Shown: positions 17,236 to 27,110 of the stretch, one piece after another | Layout of the letters: each line of letters starts with the position of its first letter | How positions within the stretch are numbered: the first letter of the stretch is position 1 | DNA from: Hathewaya massiliensis | Lineage (GTDB): Bacteria; Bacillota; Clostridia; Clostridiales; Clostridiaceae | Reading direction: 5' to 3' | Assembly: GCF_902143515.1 (NCBI RefSeq) | Contig: NZ_CABFVD010000001.1 | Coordinates: 806,001-870,000 of the forward strand | DNA length: 64,000 nucleotides | Notes under the pieces: generated by a model | Databases searched by the model: none | The model's input: the letters and a program-made list of their open reading frames with translations, nothing else | What the model was told of the DNA's origin: nothing | Program-made: the position numbers and the translations under genes

Positions 17236-17886
17236 TTATATATGTTTATGAAAATTAGTTTTTGAAAATATATAACATATTCCAAAGGCTAATACAGCTC
17301 CTGATATAACATCAGCAAAATAATGTTGTTTTATATATAAAGTTGACATTATTATACTTATACCTATTAAAGTACAAATGATTTTAGTCCACTTTCCAAA
17401 CTGCTCTGATGCACATACAAAAAAATTAATTATTATGGTATTAATAACATGTATGCTGGGAAAACAATTATAGGGATTATCATTAGAATATATCCACAAC
17501 ACCATCTTGCTTAAAATATCTGTCCCAACCACTTCAGGCCTTGGAACATGGGTTGGCAATAAAAAAAAGATTACATAGCTTATTAGCATACCTACATTTA
17601 AACTTAATACTGCCCTAAAATACCTTTTTTTATCCCATATACATAATAAAAATAAGAATAATACAACGTACACATACCAAGCTACATATGGAATTATAAA
17701 AATTTTATTAAACTGAATAATATCATCTATTTTCATCTTAATTATTAAGGTATTTTCTTGCTCTCTGTTTAATATTAAATATATTATATTTATAATTGGT
17801 ACACTTACTAATATAGCCATTCTTTTTATTACACTATTCCATTCACTTCTCACAATAGTTTTCATTTCTTTTAACGCTGCCTTCAT
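17236..17886 (-). CDS. PAP2-superfamily membrane protein (inositol phosphoryltransferase-like)
   Basis: The 216-residue protein has about six membrane helices. The phosphatase/phosphotransferase signatures are reduced to the Aur1/PAP2-like form: CFPSIHV (residues about 141-147) in place of PSGH, and YIKQHYFADVISG (His...Asp) near residue 185. It may act on a lipid phosphate; the substrate is unknown. The start at 17886 has only a weak upstream AGGGTTAG, so a later ATG (residue 8) is possible. It is transcribed alone, convergent with the radical SAM gene at 16147. Confidence 0.78.
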   Translation of the reverse strand: MKAALKEMKTIVRSEWNSVIKRMAILVSVPIINIIYLILNREQENTLIIKMKIDDIIQFNKIFIIPYVAWYVYVVLFLFLLCIWDKKRYFRAVLSLNVGMLISYVIFFLLPTHVPRPEVVGTDILSKMVLWIYSNDNPYNCFPSIHVINTIIINFFVCASEQFGKWTKIICTLIGISIIMSTLYIKQHYFADVISGAVLAFGICYIFSKTNFHKHI

Positions 17887-17981
17887 CTACATCTAACCCT
17901 TTATCCAAATTTTTTTATTAAAAACTAAAAGTTATAATATATTCCTTATTTCCATATATTCATTTGTCTAAATTTTATAAT

Positions 17982-18023
17982 AAAAGAAACCCTATAATTA
18001 TTGTACTTTATAGGGTTTCTTTT
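17982..18023 (-). terminator. Terminator downstream of the H-NOX chemoreceptor gene
   Basis: AAAAGAAACCCTATAA (17982-17997) pairs with TTATAGGGTTTCTTTT (18008-18023), 16 bases. On the minus strand it ends in a T run. It lies just past the stop at 18050. Confidence 0.85.
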
Positions 18024-18049
18024 GTATAGGTATTTAAGGTCAAATTAAG

Positions 18050-19846
18050 CTAAATTTTATATTTACTTAAGTCTTTCTTAAAATCTTCCGTAATCTTTTT
18101 AAATTCTACTACGTTATTTGTTAATTTTTTAATTTCGTTTGTATAACTAGTGACATTAGCACTTACCTCTTCTGAGGAAGCTGAGTTCTCCTCTGCAATA
18201 GCTGCTAGTGACTCTATACTTTCATAGATAGTGGCTATGGATTCTGCCTCTTTATCTAACTCATTTATTGTGTTTATCATAGTTTCTGCAACCTCTCCAA
18301 TAGATATAGTTGCCTCATAACTACTATCTTTCACAATTTGTAAGCCCTCTGTTTCTTTTTTAAGTACATTGAATTGATCACCTATTTTATCTACTAATCC
18401 ATTTATATCTTCAACAAATTGAACTAAGTTTGAATTTATTTCTTCAACTGCAGTTTTTGTTTGTTCTGCTAGTTTTCTAACCTCTTCTGCTACCACAGCA
18501 AATCCTCTTCCTTGTTCTCCTGCCCTTGCAGCTTCTATAGATGCATTTAATGCTAAAAGATTAGTCTGTTCAGATATTTGAGATACTATAGACACAATAC
18601 TAGTTATATCTTTTGCCTTACCCTCTAAATTAATACCTTGATTTCTGAGTACCTGGAAGTCTCCTAAGGTATCATTTATTTTTATACTTACACTTTCTAA
18701 ACTATTATAGCTTGTGTTTATTTTATTTAAAGCCCCTTCTAATTCAGCCTTATTACTTTTTTCATTATCTACGATGTTCTTAAGGTTATTAATGTTTCCA
18801 TTTAGAACTAAAGCTGTATTTTCAGTACTTTCAGCTTGTGTTACAGCACAATCTGCCATCTGTTCTACTACTCCTGAAATTTCTCCAGAGGTATGATTCA
18901 TAGAATTGGATATACCTTGAAGTCCATCTGCAAAGGTATTCATCTCATCTGTAATTCCTTTAAATCCAACAAAATCAGCTTGTACAACACCTTTATATTC
19001 CTTAAGCTCACTATATATTTCTTCATAAACATCCCCTGTAGAGATTTCCGAATCATCTACATAGTTATTAGTCTTTAATTTTTCTATTACTTCCTTAATA
19101 TCATTAATAGGTCTATTTACTAAATAGCCTGTTAGAACAGTTAAAATTAAACTAGTTAAAGAAATTATAATACTACTTACTATTCCTACTTTTAAAAGAA
19201 AACTACTCAAAAAAGTGAAGATAAACGTAGGTATACCAGCTTTTATTCCAGTATTTTTTATAAGCCCTCCTAGTGAAAGGATTTTATTTATTGTATATTT
19301 TTTTCTGTAGTATATATCCTTATTAAAGGTTATTTTTAATTTTAAAAAATCAGATGTTCTCTCTACCTCTTCTGTCTTGATATCTTCTTTAAAATGTTTT
19401 GCTGTACCTTCTAAAAGTCCCATAAAATAGTCAAACATTCCCCTTGATGAGCTATAACTAAAATATGCTTCTCTCTTTGATATAGGAGTTATATTAAGTA
19501 AAGGTGGTTTAGCTCCTTTAAATTTTTTAGTCATTACTACATGAACATTAAACATAGACTTTAAAAATGAGTATAAATTCTCATGTTGAAAAAATGCTGG
19601 GAAGTCTGAGTAAAAGGAATTTACATTGTCAACACCAATAATTCTCCAAAGCTCACCAGTATTCATACCCTTTTCTTTCGCTATATAATTTACTACTATT
19701 TTAACCTTTGAATCATCAACATTTTCTATTGGAGAAAAGATTTTATCCCTAGTCCAACCACCTTTCTCCATGGCATCAGAAATCAATTCTTCCCCATAAA
19801 GCCTCTTGCAAGTATTCATCCAAGTTGCCACTACTGTGCCCTTCAT
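18050..19846 (-). CDS. H-NOX (heme gas sensor) methyl-accepting chemotaxis protein
   Basis: This 598-residue receptor couples a heme gas-sensing domain to chemotaxis signalling. Residues 1-180 are an H-NOX domain aligning with that of Thermoanaerobacter tengcongensis without a gap through the heme pocket. The proximal heme ligand His102 ([12 protein letters not shown]), the Tyr131-Ser133-Arg135 propionate motif (YSSSR) and the distal Tyr140 (FDYF) are all present. Two hydrophobic helices (about 205-245) lead to a coiled-coil signalling domain with the hairpin tip [20 protein letters not shown]. Distal Tyr140 is the residue linked to O2 binding in that homologue, so O2 as well as NO is a possible ligand; this is inference. 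AGGTGTTAC precedes the ATG. Confidence 0.92.
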   Translation of the reverse strand: MKGTVVATWMNTCKRLYGEELISDAMEKGGWTRDKIFSPIENVDDSKVKIVVNYIAKEKGMNTGELWRIIGVDNVNSFYSDFPAFFQHENLYSFLKSMFNVHVVMTKKFKGAKPPLLNITPISKREAYFSYSSSRGMFDYFMGLLEGTAKHFKEDIKTEEVERTSDFLKLKITFNKDIYYRKKYTINKILSLGGLIKNTGIKAGIPTFIFTFLSSFLLKVGIVSSIIISLTSLILTVLTGYLVNRPINDIKEVIEKLKTNNYVDDSEISTGDVYEEIYSELKEYKGVVQADFVGFKGITDEMNTFADGLQGISNSMNHTSGEISGVVEQMADCAVTQAESTENTALVLNGNINNLKNIVDNEKSNKAELEGALNKINTSYNSLESVSIKINDTLGDFQVLRNQGINLEGKAKDITSIVSIVSQISEQTNLLALNASIEAARAGEQGRGFAVVAEEVRKLAEQTKTAVEEINSNLVQFVEDINGLVDKIGDQFNVLKKETEGLQIVKDSSYEATISIGEVAETMINTINELDKEAESIATIYESIESLAAIAEENSASSEEVSANVTSYTNEIKKLTNNVVEFKKITEDFKKDLSKYKI

Positions 19847-20003
19847 TGTAACACCTCCAATTTTCTATTACTTTATATTATCGTACTTTTATTTTTTATC
19901 TTAACTATATAGTTTTATTATTTTTTACCCTTTTAATCCATAAATGTAAAGTAAAATTTTTTATCTTATTATGGATTTAATTAATCTTAAATAATATTAT
20001 ATT

Positions 20004-20031
20004 CACCATTTTTTATGCTATTCATAATATA
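20004..20031 (+). promoter_or_regulatory. Possible mother-cell sigma promoter of cotJ
   Basis: CACC (20004-20007) and CATAATATA (20023-20031), 15 bases apart, fit the sigma-K pattern mACm/CATAnnnTA; the -10 also resembles sigma-E. It lies 30 bases upstream of cotJA. Confidence 0.4.
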
Positions 20032-20060
20032 CTACTATGAACCAATAAGGAGGTATAGTA

Positions 20061-20261
20061 ATGGATAAATTACAATTTCAGTATTACAAAGAATGTATGC
20101 CTAAAAAAGAAGAAGACCACATGTGTAGTCCTATGCATTGTGGAAAATACAGACTGGCACAAGCTTATGTAATTAAGCAACCTTATGCAAAATTATATTC
20201 ACCATGTGAGGCTCTAAAAAGAGGAACTCTCTTTACTAATCTTTATGACCCTTATAAATAA
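20061..20261 (+). CDS. cotJA: Spore coat protein CotJA
   Basis: This is a small inner spore coat component of 66 residues. The core KYRLAQAYVIKQPYAKLYSP and the ending GTLFTNLYDPYK match the CotJA family. GGAGG is placed seven bases before the ATG. It is first in a three-gene operon, cotJABC, with cotJB 14 bases downstream. It is expected to be made in the mother cell during sporulation. Confidence 0.93.
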   Translation: MDKLQFQYYKECMPKKEEDHMCSPMHCGKYRLAQAYVIKQPYAKLYSPCEALKRGTLFTNLYDPYK

Positions 20262-20275
20262 AAGGAGGAAACTAT

Positions 20276-20560
20276 ATGGATAAGTGTATGATGGATAAAT
20301 GTATGATGGATGATCATATGAGCAAGAAAGATATGATGAGAAAAATACAAGAACTCTCTTTTGTTCTTGTAGATCTTAATTTATATTTAGATAACTTTCC
20401 TAAAAATGAAAAAGCTTTAATGCAATATAATATGTATTCTGTAGAATTAATGAAAGTAAGAAATGCATACGAAAGAAAACATGGACCTTTAGTAAACTTT
20501 GGTTTTGCACCTAGTAAATATCCTTGGCAATGGATTGATGAACCTTGGCCTTGGGAATAA
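20276..20560 (+). CDS. cotJB: Spore coat protein CotJB
   Basis: This is a 94-residue coat-associated protein. The core MRKIQELSFVLVDLNLYLD and the Trp-rich end YPWQWIDEPWPWE are typical of the CotJB family. The N-terminus has a repeated Met-Asp-Lys-Cys-Met element (residues 1-9), which is unusual; the true start may be one of several closely spaced ATG codons. AAAGGAGG precedes the first ATG. It lies between cotJA and cotJC. Confidence 0.92.
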   Translation: MDKCMMDKCMMDDHMSKKDMMRKIQELSFVLVDLNLYLDNFPKNEKALMQYNMYSVELMKVRNAYERKHGPLVNFGFAPSKYPWQWIDEPWPWE

Positions 20561-20603
20561 AGATAAATTACTATACTGAATAATATACTAGGAGGAATTA
20601 TTT

Positions 20604-21176
20604 ATGTGGCTTTACGAAAAAAAGATTCAACATCCCATTAATATAAAATGTAAAGATTTAAGAATGGCAAAATACCTTGTAACTCAATATGGTGGACCTG
20701 ATGGGGAACTAAGTGCGGCTATTAGATACTTAAATCAAAGATACACTATGCCAACTGGAAAGGCAAAAGCCCTTTTAACAGACATAGGTACAGAAGAATT
20801 AGCACACGTTGAGATGATAGCTACCATGATATACCAATTAACTAAGGATGCCACTCCACGTGAGTTAGAAGCAGCTGGACTCGGAGCTCATTATGCTCAA
20901 CACGGAAAAGCTTTATATCCATCAGATGCCAATGGAGTACCTTGGACTGCTGCATATATACAAGCTCATGCAGATCCAGTTACAGACCTTCATGAAGATA
21001 TGGCAGCAGAAGAAAAGGCTAGGGCAACATATGAGCATTTAATACATCTAACTGATGATGTAGAGGTAAAAGAAGTCCTTAGGTTTTTAAGACAAAGAGA
21101 GGTCGTTCATTTCCAAAGATTTGGAGAAGCTTTAGTTGACGTACAAGAAAATAAAAACTGCAAAAAATACTATTAA
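20604..21176 (+). CDS. cotJC: Spore coat manganese catalase CotJC
   Basis: This is a manganese-catalase-fold protein of the spore coat, 190 residues. The ferritin-like four-helix bundle has the dinuclear metal ligands in GGPDGELSAAIRYLNQR (Glu), TEELAHVEMI (Glu and His) and ...DLHEDMAAEEKARATYE, REVVHFQRFGEAL (Glu and His). It is expected to break down hydrogen peroxide. It is shorter than non-spore Mn catalases because the C-terminal region is reduced. AGGAGG precedes the ATG. It closes the cotJABC operon with a strong terminator after it. Confidence 0.95.
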   Translation: MWLYEKKIQHPINIKCKDLRMAKYLVTQYGGPDGELSAAIRYLNQRYTMPTGKAKALLTDIGTEELAHVEMIATMIYQLTKDATPRELEAAGLGAHYAQHGKALYPSDANGVPWTAAYIQAHADPVTDLHEDMAAEEKARATYEHLIHLTDDVEVKEVLRFLRQREVVHFQRFGEALVDVQENKNCKKYY

Positions 21177-21178
21177 TA

Positions 21179-21212
21179 TAAGGAGCTATCCCAACTAAGG
21201 GATAGCTCCTTA
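21179..21212 (+). terminator. Terminator of the cotJ operon
   Basis: AAGGAGCTATCCC (21180-21192) pairs with GGGATAGCTCCTT (21199-21211), followed by a short T-containing tail. It lies between convergent cotJC and the sleC-like gene. Confidence 0.85.
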
Positions 21213-21240
21213 CTTATTACTTATTATCTATAACTTACTA

Positions 21241-22578
21241 CTATTCTATATCATCGAAATACTCCACTTTTGGGAAATCATTTACATTGGAGTAAGGTCT
21301 ATGCGGCATAAATATTTTTTTATCTCCTTTACAATCCCTAAGTTCTGCTATTTTCGTTACTGCCACATAAATATCTGATATCTTATACCAAGTATCATAT
21401 CCTACTGTACCCGTTTGTGGTAACCCAAATATACTTTGAAATGCTTTTACAGAGTTTGCTGTAGATTCTCCATAAACTCCATCCACCCTAACCTTTGGTA
21501 TAGCTGGGAAATTATCTGATATCCTATTTAAGTAAGTTTGAACTGTTCTCACTGGAATACCTGAACTTCCTATACCTAATGTATATCCTGGATAAGACGT
21601 AGGTATTCCTGAAACCTTCTTAGCTGTTGTAAGCTCAATATCACTTCCATAGAAACTAGTTAAAATGTCATAAGGGGCCTTTCCTTCATCTCCTAAATAT
21701 TTACTTCCCCATTGAGTAAGCCAACCAGGGCACTTAACTTTTACTCCATCACAATATTGCGTAAGTAATGGTTGCTTTGCACCAAACCTCTTTACGTAGG
21801 TTGAAAATATCTGATCTACTACCCGACTTATATTATCATATATATTTCTTCCATACATAAAAGCATGATCATAAGCTGTAGAACTAGTAACATCAAAATT
21901 TTTGCCTTTTCCTCTATACCACTCAGTGTAAATTCTATTAAGAGTAAAAGATAAAATACAATATACATTGGCTCTAATTGTATTTTCTGACCATGTAGAA
22001 AATATTTCACAAGAAGCTACATTCTTTATATAATCATTAAATCTCACTGTGTAATTAGGTGCCGTTGGATCATCTGGAACTCCTTGATGTACAACTACAA
22101 ACTCAGGTATAACTGGTTCTGGTAATACTACAAAACCACTTGGTGGTGGTGGAAGTGGCTTTTCTGGATTTTCTGGTATTTTAGGGGGATAATTTCCCAC
22201 CAACCTATTAGGACCTATGGTTATTACTTCTTCCTGCCTTGTAACTCCAGTACCCTTTTGTGTAAGGTTGCTATTTTGAATAGCAAGTTCTTCTGGAAAC
22301 ACCTGAACACCTTCAACTAAAAGAGGATTATATCCCTCTCTTTCAATTTGAACATTATACAAACTATAAGGTAACTTTGTAGATGGATTCATAGAATATT
22401 CTAGGGGTGGTGCTGGCAGTTCTACTTCTGGAGTTTGTCCAGATATATTAGTATTAACCACCATTTCTTTTGTTACTTCTCCCGGCTCTGGTACTTTTCT
22501 TATAGTAACTTTAGCTTCTTGAACCGGTGAAAAGCTACTTCCCTTTAAAACCCCTACCTTTAATCTTCCTGAAGGCAT
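21241..22578 (-). CDS. sleC: Spore cortex-lytic pro-enzyme, SleC-like
   Basis: SleC is the germination-specific cortex hydrolase of clostridia, held as a pro-enzyme in the dormant spore and cut by a Csp protease. The 445-residue product has a beta-rich N-terminal pro-region (about 1-120), a Pro-rich linker (about 130-160), a SpoIID/lytic-transglycosylase-like domain (about 180-320, NTIRANVYCILSFTLNRIY), and a peptidoglycan-binding domain (about 335-405, with DGVYGESTANSVKAFQSIFG). It has no classical signal peptide, as in SleC. The csp-like gene is directly upstream on the same strand, which strongly supports this call. Confidence 0.85.
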   Translation of the reverse strand: MPSGRLKVGVLKGSSFSPVQEAKVTIRKVPEPGEVTKEMVVNTNISGQTPEVELPAPPLEYSMNPSTKLPYSLYNVQIEREGYNPLLVEGVQVFPEELAIQNSNLTQKGTGVTRQEEVITIGPNRLVGNYPPKIPENPEKPLPPPPSGFVVLPEPVIPEFVVVHQGVPDDPTAPNYTVRFNDYIKNVASCEIFSTWSENTIRANVYCILSFTLNRIYTEWYRGKGKNFDVTSSTAYDHAFMYGRNIYDNISRVVDQIFSTYVKRFGAKQPLLTQYCDGVKVKCPGWLTQWGSKYLGDEGKAPYDILTSFYGSDIELTTAKKVSGIPTSYPGYTLGIGSSGIPVRTVQTYLNRISDNFPAIPKVRVDGVYGESTANSVKAFQSIFGLPQTGTVGYDTWYKISDIYVAVTKIAELRDCKGDKKIFMPHRPYSNVNDFPKVEYFDDIE

Positions 22579-22717
22579 ATATTTATCTCCTTTAAAAAAA
22601 TGATTTCATTAATATTATATGAATAAGATAAATAATAGTTCAGTATTTAAAATTTACTAAATAGATTTTTCTATATTATAATAACCATCATTAAAATAAT
22701 TCTAGTTTAATATAGTA

Positions 22718-25700
22718 TTAAATAGTTTCTATATTATTTAATATACGATTATACAATTCCTGTGGTATATTTATAAACATACTTTCACTATTTTCTTTAC
22801 TATATTCCATATCCAAGCTTCTCATATTTTGAAATACTCCTTCTAAATCTAACTTTCCATATCCCCATTCTTTATTTGGATATATATCACCTGGTCTTTT
22901 GCTTGTACCTCTTATTAAATAAGTTCTTATTTTAGTAGAATACATAGTTTTATCTCGTCCATCTACAATACCCCATTGTAGTAAAAGAGCAACTGCACCT
23001 GCCAATACAGCACTAGCAACGCTTCCTCCTGTAACTGTTGTTAAGTTATTTCCTTTCCCTAAGGTAGCAACGCTAACTCCTCCTGTAGCTAAATCAGGCT
23101 TTATCCTGCCATCTCTTGTAAAACCTCTTCCTGAAAAAGCTACCATGGTATTGTTATTTTGATTATACACAGAAGTAGCTATTATATTTTTACTTGTACT
23201 TGGTATAGTTAAAGTAATATCACTATCTGGCTTTATAAACCTTGTCTCTTGCTTTATTAAAGACTTTTGTGGAAGCCATATATTATAAGTACCATCAACT
23301 ATAGAATCCCCTGTAAGTCTAATTAACCATATTCCTCCTCTAATATTTTGTATATTAACTAAAATAAGCTCATCCCCTGTAGCCTCTTCTGGAAAATAGT
23401 ATGTTACACTTACACGGCTTCCTTCAAATACAAATTGAATCTCCTCAGTTTCCTTAAGTTTCGCAGGAATCTTCTCAATAACCTCTCCACTTGGAGATAC
23501 TAATCCTAGGGAAACTTTATCTGGTTTGTTAACCCATACTTCAAAGGTTAAATTCTTTTCCTCATCATCTACTTTTAATTCTACTGTTCTAGTTTCTCCT
23601 GTATACTTTATTTGACCAGATGCATGGGTACTATTATCCCCTTCATTTCCTGTAGAAGTTACTACAACAACTCCTCTTGTTTTAGAAATTTCATCTATAT
23701 ATCTCTCCAAAATAGAACTCCCATCATGAGCACCCATATTAGTGCCTAATGGAATATAAATTACCATAGGCTGATTAAGAGATTTAGCTACTGATATAAG
23801 ATAACGTATTCCTAAAATTAAATCTGTACTACTATACACCTGAAAGTTTAATTGTGAAGAAATTCCTTGATTTTCTAAGGTGATTTTTTTAGCTCTTTTT
23901 AACTTTACACATACAATTTCACTATCCGGTGCTGCTCCAATAAAACTAGTTCTACCTGCAATTAAGCTTGCCATATTGGTACCATGACCTATATCATCTT
24001 TACTTGGAACAATTGCATAGGGATCCTTACCTGCCTTTTTAGCATTAATAGCCTCATTAATCTTCTCCCTTTTATACTCGGTACCAAAATTTCTCTCCCC
24101 ACCTTCAGTGTTTATGGTTTGATCCCATATGCTAAATATCTTAGATGTGCCATCCTCATATATAAAATCAGAATTTAAATAATCTATTCCTGTATCAACC
24201 ATACCTATTAATACCCCCCTACCTGTTAGGTTTAAAAAAGGGTTTTCATGAAATTTAGATATATTTGCGCTTTCTAAAGGTGAAATATCATTTAAGGTGT
24301 ATATGGTATTCCTCTCCATATATATTATTTCAGGTACCTCCCTTTGTAACCTTCCCTCCTCTCCACTTTTTACAGAAACTACAGCATAATTTTCATCTAA
24401 AATAAAAGCACAGCCATAATCCTTATTAGCTAATGCTTTTACTATATCCCCATCATATTCCACAATATAACTATTAAAATTTTCATCTATATATTCTTTT
24501 CCACAAGATTGCCTATTTAATACTTCCCTTTTCATTCTTAAATTCCCCTCTCCAATCCAAATTTGAAAGGCATTATAAAGACATAGATTTCCATACCCCC
24601 ATAGTGAATTAGGATAATTAATATCCTTTCTATCTCTTTTAGCACCTTTTAAAACATAATATTTTAATCTTTCACCATATAAACTAGAATCATTACCTTT
24701 TACAAGTCCCCATTCAGTAAGCAAAGCAACACTTCCTGTCACCTCTGGTGTTGCCATGGAAGTTCCTGAAAGACTATCGAATCTTCCCCCTGGTATAGAA
24801 GACTCTATGTTTTCTCCTGGGGCAACTATATCAGGTTTTACTGGGTTTAAGCCATTTCTCTTTCCCCTACCCGAAAATGTAGATATATTATTAGTTACAC
24901 TATTATAACTTCCAACAGTAATTGCATTAGAAACAGTACCTGGTATACCTAAAGTATTATAAGGGTCTGGGTTTAAAAACTTAGTATTCCTCCCTAAGCC
25001 CTCAGAAATCGGAAGCCAAATATCATAATTTCCCTTAATATCACTTAGATTATTTAAATTCATTTCCCAAGTGCCTGAAGTTACAAATCTCCTATTATTT
25101 TCTAGTATAATTAATATTTCTCCATTAATATTAAAGGAAGTAGGTCCTGAATTATATATATAATAGTTGTCCTCTCCTAATCTTCCCGTAAAATAATCAC
25201 CCTTACTTATATCTATAATCCCACTACTAAGTCCTGCAGGGTTTTTAATTTCTATACTTATATCATTAGTAAAATCTTTATATAACTGTAACTTTATCAG
25301 GGGCTCTTCTGCATCAATATTAAACTGTATTTTATTATTTCCTAAATCCCCTCCAACATGATGTCCCGCATCTCCCTCATTTCCAGCCGCAATTACAAAA
25401 CTTATTCTCTCTAAACTATTTATGGTTCTTATATAAAGTTCTAAAAGACTATTCCCGTCATGTGCTCCATCATTAGTGCTAAAGCTTAAATTTAATACAA
25501 GAGGCATATTAAGCTCTTTACTCCTATCAATTAAAAATTTTATGCCCTCCATAAGCTGAGTACTCTTAGAGTAATTCACCTTTCCTTCCCTAGTCATTTT
25601 AACCATAGCAATAGAGCTCTCATACGCAGGTCCATAATACCTTTTATCAATTTTCCCTCCTCCACAAGCAATGCCAGCTACATGGGTTCCGTGCCCAATA

Positions 25701-26245
25701 TCATCTCTTTGAGTAACAATACTATAAGGATTGCTACTTTCTAATGCCCTGTTGATATCAGCTTCATTCCAAACTTTACTTCCATTAACATCATATATAT
25801 ATTTTATTCTAGTCTTTCCCTCTAAATCTCTAAAGGCAGGGTGGGTATAGTCTATGCCTGAATCTATAAAGCCAACCAAAACACCTTTTCCTGAAAGATT
25901 ATAAGAATTCCAAACTTCATCTACACAAGAAGCCTTATTACTTATAGAAAAACTAGTATATAAAGTTTTAGGTAGTTCTACATATATAATTTCATTTATC
26001 TTGCTTATATCATCTAAATTTTTAATAGAAATATTTATAATCCCAAAACCATAACCTAAGTATTTAAAAGTTCCATTAAGTTTTTGAATTTTATCTGCTA
26101 CAACTTTGTTATCTCCATTTATTAAAACAACTAACTCTAAATTACTAATACCCTCCTTTTCATATTGAAGAAGTTTATTTCTTATTCCTTCTGGAATTCT
26201 ATTTAGCAAATTTAAAAATGCACCTGAATTTTCTATATAAATCAC
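22718..26245 (-). CDS. Double-domain subtilisin-like germination protease (CspBA-type fusion)
   Basis: This 1175-residue protein carries two Csp-type subtilisin domains in tandem, each with a jelly-roll insert. Domain 1 has Asp128 (GFIDSGID), His185 (DDIGHGTHVAG), Asn289 (AAGNEGD) and Ser496 (SGTSMATPEVTG). Domain 2 has Asp684 (GMVDTGID), His754 (DDIGHGTNMAS), Asn867 (STGNEGDN) and Ser1075 (TGGSVASAV), so both triads are present. Domain 2 has GGS in place of GTS. Csp proteases activate pro-SleC in germinating clostridial spores. C. difficile carries a CspBA fusion whose CspA half lacks the triad, unlike this one. It lies upstream of the sleC-like gene, same strand. Confidence 0.9.
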   Translation of the reverse strand: MIYIENSGAFLNLLNRIPEGIRNKLLQYEKEGISNLELVVLINGDNKVVADKIQKLNGTFKYLGYGFGIINISIKNLDDISKINEIIYVELPKTLYTSFSISNKASCVDEVWNSYNLSGKGVLVGFIDSGIDYTHPAFRDLEGKTRIKYIYDVNGSKVWNEADINRALESSNPYSIVTQRDDIGHGTHVAGIACGGGKIDKRYYGPAYESSIAMVKMTREGKVNYSKSTQLMEGIKFLIDRSKELNMPLVLNLSFSTNDGAHDGNSLLELYIRTINSLERISFVIAAGNEGDAGHHVGGDLGNNKIQFNIDAEEPLIKLQLYKDFTNDISIEIKNPAGLSSGIIDISKGDYFTGRLGEDNYYIYNSGPTSFNINGEILIILENNRRFVTSGTWEMNLNNLSDIKGNYDIWLPISEGLGRNTKFLNPDPYNTLGIPGTVSNAITVGSYNSVTNNISTFSGRGKRNGLNPVKPDIVAPGENIESSIPGGRFDSLSGTSMATPEVTGSVALLTEWGLVKGNDSSLYGERLKYYVLKGAKRDRKDINYPNSLWGYGNLCLYNAFQIWIGEGNLRMKREVLNRQSCGKEYIDENFNSYIVEYDGDIVKALANKDYGCAFILDENYAVVSVKSGEEGRLQREVPEIIYMERNTIYTLNDISPLESANISKFHENPFLNLTGRGVLIGMVDTGIDYLNSDFIYEDGTSKIFSIWDQTINTEGGERNFGTEYKREKINEAINAKKAGKDPYAIVPSKDDIGHGTNMASLIAGRTSFIGAAPDSEIVCVKLKRAKKITLENQGISSQLNFQVYSSTDLILGIRYLISVAKSLNQPMVIYIPLGTNMGAHDGSSILERYIDEISKTRGVVVVTSTGNEGDNSTHASGQIKYTGETRTVELKVDDEEKNLTFEVWVNKPDKVSLGLVSPSGEVIEKIPAKLKETEEIQFVFEGSRVSVTYYFPEEATGDELILVNIQNIRGGIWLIRLTGDSIVDGTYNIWLPQKSLIKQETRFIKPDSDITLTIPSTSKNIIATSVYNQNNNTMVAFSGRGFTRDGRIKPDLATGGVSVATLGKGNNLTTVTGGSVASAVLAGAVALLLQWGIVDGRDKTMYSTKIRTYLIRGTSKRPGDIYPNKEWGYGKLDLEGVFQNMRSLDMEYSKENSESMFINIPQELYNRILNNIETI

Positions 26246-26373
26246 CCTTAAAATTAATATTATATTTATACTATGTCTACATTGCCCTCAAGTTTACTGA
26301 TTTTAAAAATGGCGTACATTTTTAACTCAGATTAGGATTTAATCTTTGAGATTACACTAATTCTAGAGCATAC

Positions 26374-26416
26374 AAAAAGAGAGAAGTACTCTTTTACTTA
26401 GTACTTCTCTCTTTTT
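26374..26416 (-). terminator. Terminator downstream of the S24-like regulator
   Basis: AAAAAGAGAGAAGTACT (26374-26390) pairs with AGTACTTCTCTCTTTTT (26400-26416). Both sides are A/T-rich so it works either way, but it is placed to stop the minus-strand regulator. The regulator's stop codon shares the stem edge. Confidence 0.85.
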
Positions 26417-27084
26417 TATAATTGAACTTTAAGCCATATTAATTTAGCTAAAACCTTTACTTCTTTTTTGTTAACAGAATCTGTCGTCAATTTTCCTCTG
26501 TGACTTATTAATAAAAGTTTTTCATGGTCTAGATTTCTAATTTGTCTAACCGCTCTTTCATTTCCATACTCCACTAGATAAATTCCGTTGTTTTGTATCT
26601 CTGAAGTTACAAAGGAAAATGCTAAGTCACCACTATGAATCCTCATACTAAGCATTTCATCTTCTTCTATCTTTAAGAACATTACCTTATCTACGCTAAA
26701 ACCTTCTATTTTATTAGACATTACTGGCATATCAATAGACCCTAAAGGTTTTTTCATAGAATAATCATAGATAGGCACCTTCTTTATAACTGAACTAAAA
26801 GCATCTGACCAAACTTCATTGACCTTTTTTAAAGCTTCTGTAGGAGATTCTTTTATAGGCTCATTATCTTCAAATCCTGCTTCAACATTAATGTAGTCTT
26901 CTTGCATATCCTCTTTGAAGAGTTTAGTTAGTTTATTTATTAAGGCTTCATTTAATATTTTTTTACCTAGTTCTACATCTTTTATAAAGCTCTCTGAAAC
27001 TCCCAATTTCTTTGCAAGTTGCTTTTGACTTAGTTTATTTTTTTCTCTTATAGATAATATCTTACTTCCTACTCTGTTTTGCAT
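26416..27084 (-). CDS. HTH (XRE) regulator with a degenerate S24/LexA-like domain
   Basis: This is a DNA-binding regulator of 222 residues. Residues 5-60 form a lambda-repressor-like helix-turn-helix (LSQKQLAKKLGVSESFIKDVE). Residues about 115-222 resemble the LexA/S24 peptidase fold, but the active-site region reads EEDEMLSMRIHSGD. The catalytic Ser (usually GDSM) is replaced by Glu, and the usual Lys region has NERAVRQIRN with Arg. So self-cleavage is not expected and the domain may bind a partner or ligand. Target genes are unknown. It is followed by the DUF3783 gene upstream on the same strand. Confidence 0.82.
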   Translation of the reverse strand: MQNRVGSKILSIREKNKLSQKQLAKKLGVSESFIKDVELGKKILNEALINKLTKLFKEDMQEDYINVEAGFEDNEPIKESPTEALKKVNEVWSDAFSSVIKKVPIYDYSMKKPLGSIDMPVMSNKIEGFSVDKVMFLKIEEDEMLSMRIHSGDLAFSFVTSEIQNNGIYLVEYGNERAVRQIRNLDHEKLLLISHRGKLTTDSVNKKEVKVLAKLIWLKVQL

Positions 27085-27110
27085 ATATTATCACCTCGAA
27101 TATATGTTAA

